Shown in pieces: positions 19,507 through 27,722 of a DNA stretch of 27,722 nucleotides. The notes beneath the pieces are model-generated. The model saw only the letters and a list, made by a program, of their open reading frames with translations. It ran no database searches and was not told where the DNA came from. The position numbers and the translations under genes were made by a program. The stretch spans positions 9,301-37,022 of the forward strand of contig RHPI01001817.1 of the NCBI GenBank assembly GCA_009103225.1, written 5' to 3'. Position 1 is the stretch's first letter, and each line of letters begins with the position of its first letter. This DNA is from Chlorokybus atmophyticus. Its lineage: Eukaryota > Streptophyta > Chlorokybophyceae > Chlorokybales > Chlorokybaceae.

Positions 19507-20710
19507 GTCGATGGCCACACCTTGCTGGTATGTTGCGAGCAATCCACCTCTCCTAAAGCTGTGAAGTGCCATGTGAAGTTGATGGATTCCGCATGCTTGT
19601 GTATGCTTGATAAAGCTTGCGTACACTGCGTCCTGCCCAAGGGGGCCATCTACCCAGCTCTGTTGGCTGTGATGCGTTGCAAAATACATAGCCTGAATTA
19701 ATTGCGAGGTGGTGCTCGGCAGCAGTGGCTTGAAACTGCTGTAACTCCTCTTTAAACTTAAAGTCTAGCCCACCATTGCCAAAGGTGATGCTAGGTGCAG
19801 GGCTGAACTTGTAATTCAGCAACCCCGGTGGAATGCACATTTACTGCATCAAATAGCGTTGATGCCGGTGGCATTGGCAATGGGACGTCGTGCTCATGCC
19901 TCTGCTTGCTGTGAGATGCTCTCCCGTTGCAACTTGCACCCCTCCGCTCAGCGTTGCCACGATAACCATAGGTAAATGAAGAGTAGCCTATCCCGCATCA
20001 ATAGTACCTGTGTCATAGACTGGGTGTCGCAAGTTTGCGTGCGAGTGCAGACTGAGCAAACCTCACCTTCTAGGGTCCATTGCTGGCACTAATGCGCAGC
20101 TCCATGTGCACGAGCAGCTTGCACATGTTTTCCAACCCCAATGGGTGGGCTTGTTGTATGGTGATGCCCGCTTGGGCACTGCTAACATCCAGTCCTTGCA
20201 AGTAAGCGCTGACTATGTGGTCCCGGCAAGGGTTGCCGCGCTGCTGATGGCTGTCCCAATGTTGTGCAAATCCCAGTTGGGTGAAGCTCATGAACAACTT
20301 GCTGACGGCGTTGCGCACAGTGCGGCTAGATAGTGTGCGCTGCCCGCTGGCCATGATAACGCAACCATGCTTGCCATGTCTGCTGTGCCAAGCACCCTCT
20401 ATGTATGCAACAATTGCAACGGGTGTAAACTCACTTGGTTCTACTTCACTTGCGCGCAAGTAAGCAACGAACTCGCTCCACTCTTTGCCTTGTCGATGAG
20501 TGTGAGTTGCACTGTTGCCGTTGCACGCTATGGCTTGCGCACGCTTTGATGCAACTCTTGCTTTGTCGCGAGCTTGTGCAGTGTTGACATCCCACGCGGG
20601 TGCTGCCTGTTACAATGCTCGCCAGTTCTCTTGCACTGCTTGCCTTTGCAGTTCTTGTGCGAAGCTGCAAGTATGTTGGGCATCTGTTAGCATGCTTGCT
20701 CTGTTCAAGC
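19507..20710 (-). pseudogene. Tyrosine recombinase remnant (DIRS/Crypton-like)
   Basis: Read on the minus strand. The N-terminal, DNA-binding part (frame 20459-20070, extending upstream to about 20710) has EWSEFVAYLRASEV, a WHSRHGKHG block, VSKLFMSFTQLGFAQHWD, GNPCRDHIVSAYLQGL and AGITIQQAHPLGLENM. This is the pattern of tyrosine recombinases of DIRS- and Crypton-type elements of algae. After a damaged middle, the catalytic HxxR box appears as LHSFRRGGLLATYQQG near 19545-19560. The segment is cut at 19506 before a catalytic Tyr could appear. A TAA near 20610 replaces a likely Gln. Such enzymes integrate circular DNA; no RT of that element is visible here. Confidence 0.55.
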
Positions 20711-20889
20711 ATGTAAGTGAAGTTGGGCAGACTTGTAGCGCATGCTACCGCAGAGGAACGCATTCCATTCAATGCAATCCATTGTGCCCAACATACCCAG
20801 CCAGCTGTTTACCCCTCATTGGCTGCGTGCAACCAATGAGACAATAGTCTGTAACAAAATTGAACACCGTGGAGATTCTGTGTGTTCTT
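20711..20889. other. Junction region without gene
   Basis: Between the recombinase remnant and the end of the gypsy (-) frame. I see no integrase, polypurine tract or LTR for the gypsy element, so its 3' part is truncated here. Confidence 0.4.
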
Positions 20890-21966
20890 TCATACAGAGT
20901 TGCTATGTACCAGCAAAGAAGCCACACGGTAGGCCAAAAACCCAGCCACGGGCATGCCATAGTCATGCCTCGCCTCACTCTCATCCAACGATGAAGGGTT
21001 TGGGTTCCTACTCAGCCCATCCGCGTCCATGTTGTCAACACCAGCTCGGTGCTCAATCTCAAACTCATACTCTTGCAGTATGAGCGCCCACCTGGCATGC
21101 TTCCCCGTGAGCTTGTCATTGGTCATCAACCACTTCAAGGGCTGGTGGTCGGTGATGAGTGTGAAGGGACGGCCATAGAGGAACGGTCTGAAGTGAACTA
21201 TGGCCCAAACTACTGCCAAACACTCCCCCTCATAGGAGCTGTAGTTTGCCTCAGCGTTATTGTTGCTTCGGCTGCCATACGCGACCACATACTCCTTCCC
21301 ATCATCATCCTTTTGACACAACACGGCCCCAATGCCCAAACGGCTCCAATCCGTGTGTAGGATGAAGGGACGGTTGTAGTCCGCCCGTCTCAACACCGGC
21401 GCGGTGCATAGCTTCTCCTTGAGAAGCTCAAAGGCACGTTGGCACTCCTCCGACCAGCACCAGGCCTTGTCCTTCTTCAACAACTCATTTAAGGGCTTTG
21501 CAATCTTGCTATACCCCTCCACGAACCTCCGATAGTAGTTCGCCAAGCCGAGAAACGCTCGAAGCCGGCTAATGTCCGTCGGTGCGGGCACTTGCACCAA
21601 GGCGTCCACCTTTGCTTGCTGCACACGGACGCCATCTGGCACTATCTCATGGCCGAGATACAGGATGCGATCAGCTCCAAACAAGCACTTCTCCGGGTGA
21701 CACCTCATGCCGCTCTCGCGCACGCGCTCGAACACGCGCTCCAAGTGCACGAGATGCTCCTCCATCGTGTGGCTAAACACCAAGTTGTCATCTATGTAGC
21801 ACCTTGCGAAGGGTAGACCACGAAGCACACGGTCCATCACACGCTGAAACTTCACAGGCGCATTCTTCAAGCCGAACGGCATGACCTTCCATTGGTAGAG
21901 CTGGTCCACTCCCCAAAACGCTGTCTTGCCAGGATCCTCGGGCTTGATGGCGATCTGGTTGAAGCC
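20890..21966 (-). pseudogene. Gypsy (-) RT C-terminal half and RNase H
   Basis: Same frame as the large open frame upstream and separated from it only by the TAG at 21967-21969. It contains GFNQIAIK, QLYQWKVMPFGLKNAPVKFQ, the catalytic CYIDDNLVFS, LYLGHEIVPDGVRVQQAK and LRAFLGLANYYRRFV. RNase H has its acidic residues in LHTDWSRLGIGAVL, YEGECLAVVW, LITDHQPLKWL and HRAGVDNMDADGLSRNP. Similarity ends near 20940; the last ~15 codons are probably junction sequence. Integrase and PHD finger, present in the plus-strand relative, are missing. Intact catalytic residues suggest this copy lost function only through the stop and the truncation. Confidence 0.92.
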
Positions 21967-24900
21967 CTACCTCAAGTCCACGATGGAGAACACCTTTGCA
22001 TCACCGATGTCATCAAAGATAGCCTCAGGGATAGGCATAGGGTACCGATCAGCTTTGGTCTTCTCATTCAATGGCCGATAGTCACCACACATCCTCCTTG
22101 AGGTCCAATTTCCCTGTGCATCCTTCTTCAACGGCAACACTGTCGCCGCCGCGAAGTCCGAGGTTGACTGCTCAATGAGTCCAGCCTCCAACAAGTCAGC
22201 ACACTTCTCTGCCACAAACTCCTTCTCCACCTTGCTCAGCCGATACTGCCGACGAAAGATGGGCTCCGGAGAGGTCAACTCAATGTCCATTGTGTAGAAG
22301 TTGCAGACTCCCAACTCCTTGGTAGAGTAGGCGAAGCAGTCACGCTTGCGCGCCAGCAACGCCTCGAGCCACTCACGCTCATATGGTGTCACATGCTCGC
22401 CTATACACCACTCCATGGCCTGGTCGGTGGCCTTCTCCTGCTTCAAGGCACCATCTACAGCCGCTTTCTTGCCACTTGCAGCTGTCACAGGCGAAAAAGA
22501 CACCCCCTTACTCTCCTCATCATGTACAACCTGCTCCCACCCCCTCGACAGAGGCGCAGGCTCCCGACGCGCTCGCTGTCGCATCGGCATGATGCTTGCC
22601 ACCAACTCTTGTGCCGCCAAGCAGACAACCATCAGCCACACCATGCTGTTCTGGTCCATGGCTTGTCCTAGCAGCACACGGCGCTGTTGTTCACTTAGTC
22701 CCGGCGCCGCTGTCGCACCGGACAAGAACCCCATCGCACGCTCGCGCTCACCAGCTGTTGGCTCTTCCAACCTGCTGTTCTGTGAGTCCCACACCAGCCC
22801 TGGCCCTCCCTTGCGGAATGCATAAGAGCCTGGGTATGTCACCAATGTCGGCAGCGCCGCCATGTCGTGCCCGACCTGGTTCACCACCTCTTGAGGCGGC
22901 CGATCAGCCTTGCTGACCTGTTGTGCTGTGCGCCCATGCTCCAGCACCTGGTTGACTGTCAAACCTTGCGGTCTAGAGTACTCTTGCTGCACCGTGCGAA
23001 GCAACTCAACCGGCGCGAGGTTTGTCCACTTCACACGCAGCCGATGCGCGCGCGAACCATGCCGTGCTGCATCCATGACCAGCTCATGGCCTAGCACATG
23101 TCTCACCAGCTGATAGTCTTCTCGCACGCGCTTGCGCTTGTCATCTTCAGCTGGTACATTCTCGACGATGTACGCCATGGGCTGCTCTTGTCCTTGCTGA
23201 ATCCTGTTGATGATGCGCACTAACTCCCAAAACAATGACGAGCGCGCATCCATCAATCCTTTGCCATGACCAGCCCGTGAATGCCCTTGGCATTCCCACC
23301 CGGCTACAAGCAAATGCACATGGCCGATAGCTGCAAGTTGATGTGGCCCTATCAAGCAAATGTCTTGCGGCCATGTGCTTTGAAAGCCCTTCACCGCATC
23401 CTCATGTAGCAGATCTGGATACTTCTTCAACAACATCCTCACATGATGTTGTGCACCTTGTTGCGCCGTTGGCGAAGGGTCCACATAGATATAGCGCCGC
23501 ACCTTGATGCCGGCGTTCAACGCGGCCGCAAGCCCACTTGCAATGCCACCGAACAGCTCCACCATCACAACACCCTCCTCGGGGACCTTCCACTCGACGG
23601 TGCTGTAGTTGATAGGCGGATGAACAGCTCTCACACCCTCGGGCAGCAATGGCGGCTCCAATGCCATCACATCCTTCATCCATGCTTGGCTAACCTTGTC
23701 TTGAGCCTCTTGTTGCCGCTGAGCACGATGTTGTGAAGCCAACTCCAGCTCTTGTGACTGAGTTTGCGCCATATAGACCAGCTCCGGAGGTCTCCCCTCC
23801 TCCATGTGTGCGAGGACACTCTCCCCCTCCTCCACATGGTCATAGTACATGTCGGTGCTGTCACCAAGCCATCCCTTGACTGAACGGCGACTCAAGCACG
23901 CCCACACAGCAGATGCAGAGGTTGGAGACCTCTCAAGACCCCCTTGTGTGATGCTCAACGGAAAATAGGCCTTCTCCCCTCCACCCACACGCCAACGCGG
24001 CCGAAAGAACCCTTGTTCGATCCAATTGTCAACGCCGCCGCCGACGGGGAACAAGAAGTCTTGTCCGAGCAGCACATCGTACCCCTTTGCATCCGTGATG
24101 AGGCATCGAACCTTGAAGGACGTGGTAGCACCTCCCACCGCAGTCAAGCATATGTCCACCGGCTGCACCGTTATGCCGCACACGGCCTCTACGGTCCCCG
24201 CCGAGGTATTGATCATGACCGGGCATGGCTCCCACTCCTTGGGGCTGAGTCCCATCCCCTTGACAGCTCTAGCACCCAAAATGACAGGTTGTGCACCTGT
24301 ATCCACCAAGACAACATCTGGCACGAAGCCGTCTAGGCTGATGTGCCCCCCACGGTTGTCCACCATCGCCACATTCGGCGATATCTTCTCTCTCAAGGCC
24401 GGCCGAGTGGCGGGAAGCATTGCCAACATCCCTCCTACACTCCCCACACCTTCCTCCAGCTTGTCTTCAAGCTGAGTGAGAGAACTCGACGCCGACGCGG
24501 ACCCCTCGGGCGCCGCCAGCTCCGCGCGCGCAACCATACGGCCTGCTTGCGCCACCATATCTTCATGAGACTTGCTCATATGGTCATGAGACTTTGTCGA
24601 GGCAGTCCTAGTGGTGTCTAGAGCACTTTGCAACAGCTCCATCACGTGTTCCTTGCTGACTCCAAGGTCCTTCAAGCAAACAAGCGGCTGCCCGACCAGC
24701 TCCGCCGCAACGCTCTCCAACGGCGCCGTCAACTCCAAGTTTTCTTCATTGGCTTGAGTTGCGGGCTGTTGGGAAAGCATCTTGGCACCCTCGAGAAGCT
24801 TTACACACATCTGTAGCAGCTCCCCCACTCTCTTGTGCTCACCACCGCCACCGACGCCGACATCATGTCGCGCCGTTGCCGTAGCAGTCGGCTGCACTTT

Positions 24901-26397
24901 CGCACCCTCCGAGCGCGAACTCTCTTGCTCCAACGGGGTTGTTGGCAGCAACTTAAATGACATAGGCATGCGTGCAGCTGGTGCCCGCATCCTATCATGA
25001 TCCACACCCTCCTCGCGGACGGGCGCGGCCTCCTCCTCAACCATCCTAGTCGGGGGAGCTGGTGCAGCGTTTCGGCGTGCCGACGCTCTCGTCGTCGCAA
25101 CCGCTGCCACCTTAGTGCCTCCGGAGAGCGCACTATACGCGAGGTAACCTCCGGAGCTGCTTGGCTTATCCTCCGCTCCTCTCTCGGGCCATTTCCCTCG
25201 CTCGAGCATGCTCTTCAACGATGCATACTCCGATTGCATTGCCGCCAATGCCTTTGTCACCTCCGACATTGATGGCTCCGCTCTCACACTCGAGTGAGCT
25301 CCGACTGCCGCTCCTTGTTGTGGACGCAGCTCTGGATGCTTACTCCAACACTTGGCATCAACATGCCCACCCTTCTTGCAATGAGAGCACACCACCTTCT
25401 TGCCTTTCCCACAATCCCTTGCAATATGGCCTTGCTCTCCACACGACCAGCATTTGGCACCCGACACACCTTCCACAACCGCGTTGTTGGCATGCTTGAA
25501 CTCCTTTGGCTTCCCACCAGCTGCCTTGCTTGCCGCCGATGTTGCCGCGGGCTTGGAAGAGCTCTTCTCCTCCGAAATCTCAAGCAACTTCAACCCCCGA
25601 CGCTGTCGGTCAATGTTCTTGAGGTACTCATGCTGAATTTCTGCCGTCTCGGCCACCTTGAAGACATCCGCAAGCGTGTATGTGCCAAACTCGGACTGAG
25701 TGGTCAACATGGTCTCCACCTTCAGCCTCAAGTCCGCCTCTAGTTGTTGAAGGTACACAACCGCCGCGGTCTGATCCGTCATCACCTTGTAGTCCGTGTC
25801 CGTCAAGAGCTTGAGCATGCGCGTATACATCATCCTCGCCGTCTCCCCGGCGTTGCGCTTGAAGAAACTCAGCTCACGAACCTTGGCGGGTGTTGATTGT
25901 GGGTAGGTCTTCCTCAAGAGCGCCTTGAACTCAGTCACGGGCTGCTCCTTCTTCCACTCCGCTTCAAACGCAGCCGGTGCGCCGAGCCGCAACGCCCTCT
26001 CCCTCACCTCCAGCTGCTCCTTGAACTCTCTCCACGTGCCAAGGGCTTCATCCTTGAGGTATAGAGGCAACATCTTGAAGGCTTTGTGCTCGTCCCACCC
26101 CGACTTGTCCCGATACTCCCACTTGACCATCTCGGAGTCGAAGCGGTCGATGAAGTCGCGTAGGTCCGCCGTGCCGGGCCTCCCACTGAATCTCGGTGTG
26201 CTATCCATGGTTGAAGCTGAATCAGGCATCTCTCCACCCTCGTCCTCGATGTCGGACTCCTCGTCACTCGACAACTCCACCTCTTCGGCGACGCCCTCCA
26301 CCACCGGAGTGATCGTCCCTCTCGGCGCTCTTCTCTTCAAAGCCGCCTTCGTGGGTCTCTCGTGCCAGTCCTCACCAGATCTCAAAGGTATGAGCAC
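21967..26397 (-). CDS. Gypsy (-) polyprotein: gag, protease, DNA methyltransferase, RT N-terminus
   Basis: Open frame of 1,476 codons from ATG 26397. Residues 1-60 are acidic and low complexity. Capsid-like gag covers about 67-260 (RFSGRPGTADLRDFIDRFD, TYPQSTPAKVRELSFFKR). Two zinc knuckles follow at 316-350 (CWSCGEQGHIARDC, CSHCKKGGHVDAKC), then a long Ala/Ser/Glu-rich linker with helical parts. The aspartic protease has VDTGAQPVILG at 698-708 and DVLLGQDFLFPVG near 774-786. The C5-methyltransferase spans about 940-1265. RT starts near 1370 (DIELTSPEPIFRRQYRLSK), with MCGDYRPLN and FSIVDLR before the stop. Gag and pol are fused without frameshift, so protein ratios would need another mechanism. 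The stop replaces a Gln that is present in the plus-strand copy (DMRQGYNQ). Confidence 0.92.
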   Translation of the reverse strand: MLIPLRSGEDWHERPTKAALKRRAPRGTITPVVEGVAEEVELSSDEESDIEDEGGEMPDSASTMDSTPRFSGRPGTADLRDFIDRFDSEMVKWEYRDKSGWDEHKAFKMLPLYLKDEALGTWREFKEQLEVRERALRLGAPAAFEAEWKKEQPVTEFKALLRKTYPQSTPAKVRELSFFKRNAGETARMMYTRMLKLLTDTDYKVMTDQTAAVVYLQQLEADLRLKVETMLTTQSEFGTYTLADVFKVAETAEIQHEYLKNIDRQRRGLKLLEISEEKSSSKPAATSAASKAAGGKPKEFKHANNAVVEGVSGAKCWSCGEQGHIARDCGKGKKVVCSHCKKGGHVDAKCWSKHPELRPQQGAAVGAHSSVRAEPSMSEVTKALAAMQSEYASLKSMLERGKWPERGAEDKPSSSGGYLAYSALSGGTKVAAVATTRASARRNAAPAPPTRMVEEEAAPVREEGVDHDRMRAPAARMPMSFKLLPTTPLEQESSRSEGAKVQPTATATARHDVGVGGGGEHKRVGELLQMCVKLLEGAKMLSQQPATQANEENLELTAPLESVAAELVGQPLVCLKDLGVSKEHVMELLQSALDTTRTASTKSHDHMSKSHEDMVAQAGRMVARAELAAPEGSASASSSLTQLEDKLEEGVGSVGGMLAMLPATRPALREKISPNVAMVDNRGGHISLDGFVPDVVLVDTGAQPVILGARAVKGMGLSPKEWEPCPVMINTSAGTVEAVCGITVQPVDICLTAVGGATTSFKVRCLITDAKGYDVLLGQDFLFPVGGGVDNWIEQGFFRPRWRVGGGEKAYFPLSITQGGLERSPTSASAVWACLSRRSVKGWLGDSTDMYYDHVEEGESVLAHMEEGRPPELVYMAQTQSQELELASQHRAQRQQEAQDKVSQAWMKDVMALEPPLLPEGVRAVHPPINYSTVEWKVPEEGVVMVELFGGIASGLAAALNAGIKVRRYIYVDPSPTAQQGAQHHVRMLLKKYPDLLHEDAVKGFQSTWPQDICLIGPHQLAAIGHVHLLVAGWECQGHSRAGHGKGLMDARSSLFWELVRIINRIQQGQEQPMAYIVENVPAEDDKRKRVREDYQLVRHVLGHELVMDAARHGSRAHRLRVKWTNLAPVELLRTVQQEYSRPQGLTVNQVLEHGRTAQQVSKADRPPQEVVNQVGHDMAALPTLVTYPGSYAFRKGGPGLVWDSQNSRLEEPTAGERERAMGFLSGATAAPGLSEQQRRVLLGQAMDQNSMVWLMVVCLAAQELVASIMPMRQRARREPAPLSRGWEQVVHDEESKGVSFSPVTAASGKKAAVDGALKQEKATDQAMEWCIGEHVTPYEREWLEALLARKRDCFAYSTKELGVCNFYTMDIELTSPEPIFRRQYRLSKVEKEFVAEKCADLLEAGLIEQSTSDFAAATVLPLKKDAQGNWTSRRMCGDYRPLNEKTKADRYPMPIPEAIFDDIGDAKVFSIVDLR
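22603..23580 (-). other. C5-DNA methyltransferase domain in gypsy (-)
   Basis: About 325 residues with all main motifs in order. Motif I is VMVELFGGIASGLAAALNAG (residues 944-963), motif II YIYVDPSP. Motif IV is LLVAGWECQGHSRAG with the presumed catalytic Cys1036 (23290-23292). Motif VI is YIVENVPAEDDKR (Glu1079), motif VIII HGSRAHRLRVKWTNL. A ~90-residue target-recognition segment follows, then motif IX ERERAMGFLSG and motif X RRVLLGQAMDQNSMVWL. The GI-x-GL start, RS-LFWELVRII helix and E-R-x-x-GF ... R-x-x-LLG end match DNMT3-type enzymes; QGHSRAG is closer to bacterial or CMT-type motif IV. Glu replaces the usual Pro before Cys. No stop or frameshift lies within the domain. Confidence 0.88.
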
Positions 26398-27280
26398 GCC
26401 TGCAACTCGCTTCTACCTCGAGCAAACTCAGCTGATGGGTTGGATGCAAGTGAAAGATGCGTGTCCCCTTGCAAAAGGTAGGCAAGTAGACCACAACTTG
26501 ACTTGCAATCAGCCGTTCACTTGTGTAAAGCAGTCCCAACTCAATCCTCACTCAAAGTACATGCTAAGGCAGCCCATACGGTGCATCAAAGTCGCAACAG
26601 TGACACACACCCCTTCATGCACAGCAACGCACAGCAACGAACACGTGCACACACGCCATACATGCAAGCATGTGCACACGCATCCGCTCAGCCAAGAACC
26701 TCTTCCCAAAGGTGTTGCTTGCACTCCAGTAGGCCAACTTGCATCCAACCAAACTAGGAAACAAGCTAGCAAAGCCTTATATACCACCCGTTGAGCTCAA
26801 GCCCAACAAACTCTCCAACTACCCTAACTGTCAATCTGCACCAGCATAGTAACAGTCATGGTGGCGTTGATAAGTAACGGTAAACAGTTACAAAAGGCTT
26901 ATCCAAGCTCATCCTCTTCAAGTACACTTTAAGACGCATCTTTTGACGCCAACCCATGGCCAAACCGCCACTCCAACTGTAAGTTATGGCTTCTCAAAGT
27001 CACAACTCCGAAACAGCTGTGCGAGATACCATAGTGACCCAAATATGCTGTCAGCTCCGTATCTGACTGTAGATACGCCTCGAACACACCTCCCTCACGT
27101 CCATGAGGACCCAAACATGAGTTCCCAATGAAAACCCAACACATAAACCCTGTAAAATGGCTATGAGAGCCAAAATCCCAAGGTCCATCCATGTCGCCAG
27201 CCCCGAGGGCATCATGCACATGACACTACATGCTCGCGCATGACAATGCCCAGAGCCAGCCAATTGCATAGAGTAGAGTG
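26398..27280 (-). promoter_or_regulatory. Probable 5' LTR and leader of gypsy (-)
   Basis: Upstream of the polyprotein ATG on the minus strand, without a convincing gene. A TATA box, TATATAAGG, lies at 26775-26783 in the right orientation and about 380 bases before the ATG. A 14-bp exact inverted repeat (GGTTGGATGCAAGT 26438-26451, complement at 26737-26750) flanks the region between TATA box and leader. LTR borders and primer site are not clear, and with the element's 3' end missing no second LTR is available for comparison. Open frames here, such as 26929-27219 (-), show no known domain. Confidence 0.45.
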
Positions 27281-27350
27281 ATAATAAACAAATTCGGGAG
27301 TATCCGACTGTTGGTGGGCACTCGAAAGATTATTTTTTTGTCTTTCGTAA

Positions 27351-27611
27351 AAGAAATTTTGTGATAATAGAGGAGAGCCATTACCTAACATTAACTATTT
27401 CTCTGATCCGCTAACCTTCACTCTATTTAGATATCCGGCTCTTGTTAGAGGTATCGATAATTATTCTCAATTAGCCGATGACCACCGAGCTGTTATGTCT
27501 AGGATCTCTTATATTCTACCCTATTCCTTAGCGAAAAGGTTCTTTTCTAAATTTAGAGTTTACTCTAAAACGATTCTCTTTCAAAAAGCTGGTAAAATAA
27601 TCGTTAGGTAA
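27351..27611 (+). CDS. Unidentified short open frame in the AT-rich tail
   Basis: An 86-codon open frame ending TAA 27609-27611. It has no ATG at its 5' end; the first one is at 27495-27497, and a stop lies just upstream at 27348-27350. The peptide contains SDPLTFTLFRYPALVRGI and ends in a basic, aromatic stretch (LAKRFFSKFRVYSKTILF). I do not recognise the family. Codon use (TTA, AGA, TCT) differs from the retroelements nearby. It may be the 3' end of a gene whose start was lost or frameshifted. Confidence 0.35.
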   Translation, partial: KKFCDNRGEPLPNINYFSDPLTFTLFRYPALVRGIDNYSQLADDHRAVMSRISYILPYSLAKRFFSKFRVYSKTILFQKAGKIIVR

Positions 27612-27659
27612 TCTACAGATTACAATTAGATTTATTTATTAGATTTATTTAATGCATGC

Positions 27660-27722
27660 ATGCAGAAATCACTGTTTTCCAAAAAGGTTGGAGCTTTTAA
27701 CGAGCAATTCATGAAATGGGGA
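27660..27722 (+). CDS. Possible start of a gene running off the window
   Basis: ATG at 27660 opens 21 codons that stay open to the last base (MQKSLFSKKVGAFNEQF..). It follows the previous stop by about 50 AT-rich bases. Too short to identify; listed because it shares the composition of the preceding frame. Confidence 0.2.
   Translation, partial: MQKSLFSKKVGAFNEQFMKWG

Larger units (their letters stand above)
27281..27722. other. AT-rich tail of different composition
   Basis: From about 27281 the sequence becomes clearly AT-rich compared with the rest. It begins with a possible 7-bp stem (CGAAAGA 27323-27329, TCTTTCG 27341-27347) around a T-rich loop and contains short open frames with AT-rich codon use. 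It could be organellar DNA, a viral or plasmid fragment, or an assembly junction; I cannot tell which. Confidence 0.5.

Noticed and set aside
25925-26794. 289-codon plus-strand open frame opposite the gypsy (-) gag
   Set aside because: It lies antisense to a frame with capsid motifs and runs into the noncoding leader; no domain of its own.
1-27722. CRISPR arrays, rRNA or tRNA genes, bacterial-type operons
   Set aside because: No regularly spaced repeats, no rRNA core motifs and no cloverleaf seen; the only tRNA-related sequence is the primer binding site at 9103.

Overview
This is a eukaryotic nuclear window packed with retrotransposon remains. I see no confident host gene, no rRNA or tRNA gene, no bacterial operon and no CRISPR array. 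Families present are Ty1/copia, Ty3/gypsy, an L1-type LINE, a tyrosine-recombinase element and a TIR element. With roughly balanced base composition, and with gypsy elements that carry a cytosine methyltransferase and a PHD finger, a green alga is my best guess (low confidence). A dinoflagellate is the main alternative. The standard genetic code reads well throughout.

Layout. 1-1050: no recognisable gene. About 1208-5392 (+): a decayed L1-like LINE, with endonuclease then reverse transcriptase, split by a ~1.5 kb TIR element (2400-3876) that holds a TA microsatellite. A second, truncated copy of the TIR element starts at 5393. 5641-8674 (-): a copia element reduced to LTR, integrase, RT and RNase H. 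8793-11216 (+): a second copia fragment with 5' LTR, primer binding site, gag and protease, then a deletion and an LTR of the first family. About 11371-19147 (+): a degenerate gypsy element with gag, aspartic protease, C5-DNA methyltransferase, RT, RNase H, integrase, PHD finger and 3' LTR. 19149-19506: a second copy of a gag-like segment. About 19507-20710 (-): a tyrosine recombinase remnant. 20890-26397 (-): a second gypsy element, much better preserved. Its frame of about 1,836 codons is broken by a single stop and encodes gag, protease, methyltransferase, RT and RNase H, with integrase missing. 26398-27280: its probable 5' LTR/promoter. From about 27281: an AT-rich tail of different character with a short unidentified open frame.

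The main point of interest is the gypsy family. Both copies have a complete-looking DNMT3-like methyltransferase between protease and RT, and both carry the same unusual catalytic motif (Trp-Glu-Cys-Gln where Pro-Cys is expected). The copy that keeps its 3' half ends in a C4HC3 PHD finger after the integrase. The element would therefore carry a DNA-methylation writer and a chromatin reader in one polyprotein. Methyltransferase-bearing retrotransposons are known from dinoflagellates and charophytes, so the broad idea has precedent; the motif variant and the writer-plus-reader layout are what deserve checking.

A second theme is decay. At most positions where a stop interrupts a conserved motif, the stop is explained by a C-to-T change, especially CAG to TAG (CHG context) and CGA to TGA (CpG context). 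This is what decay of cytosine-methylated repeats would leave.
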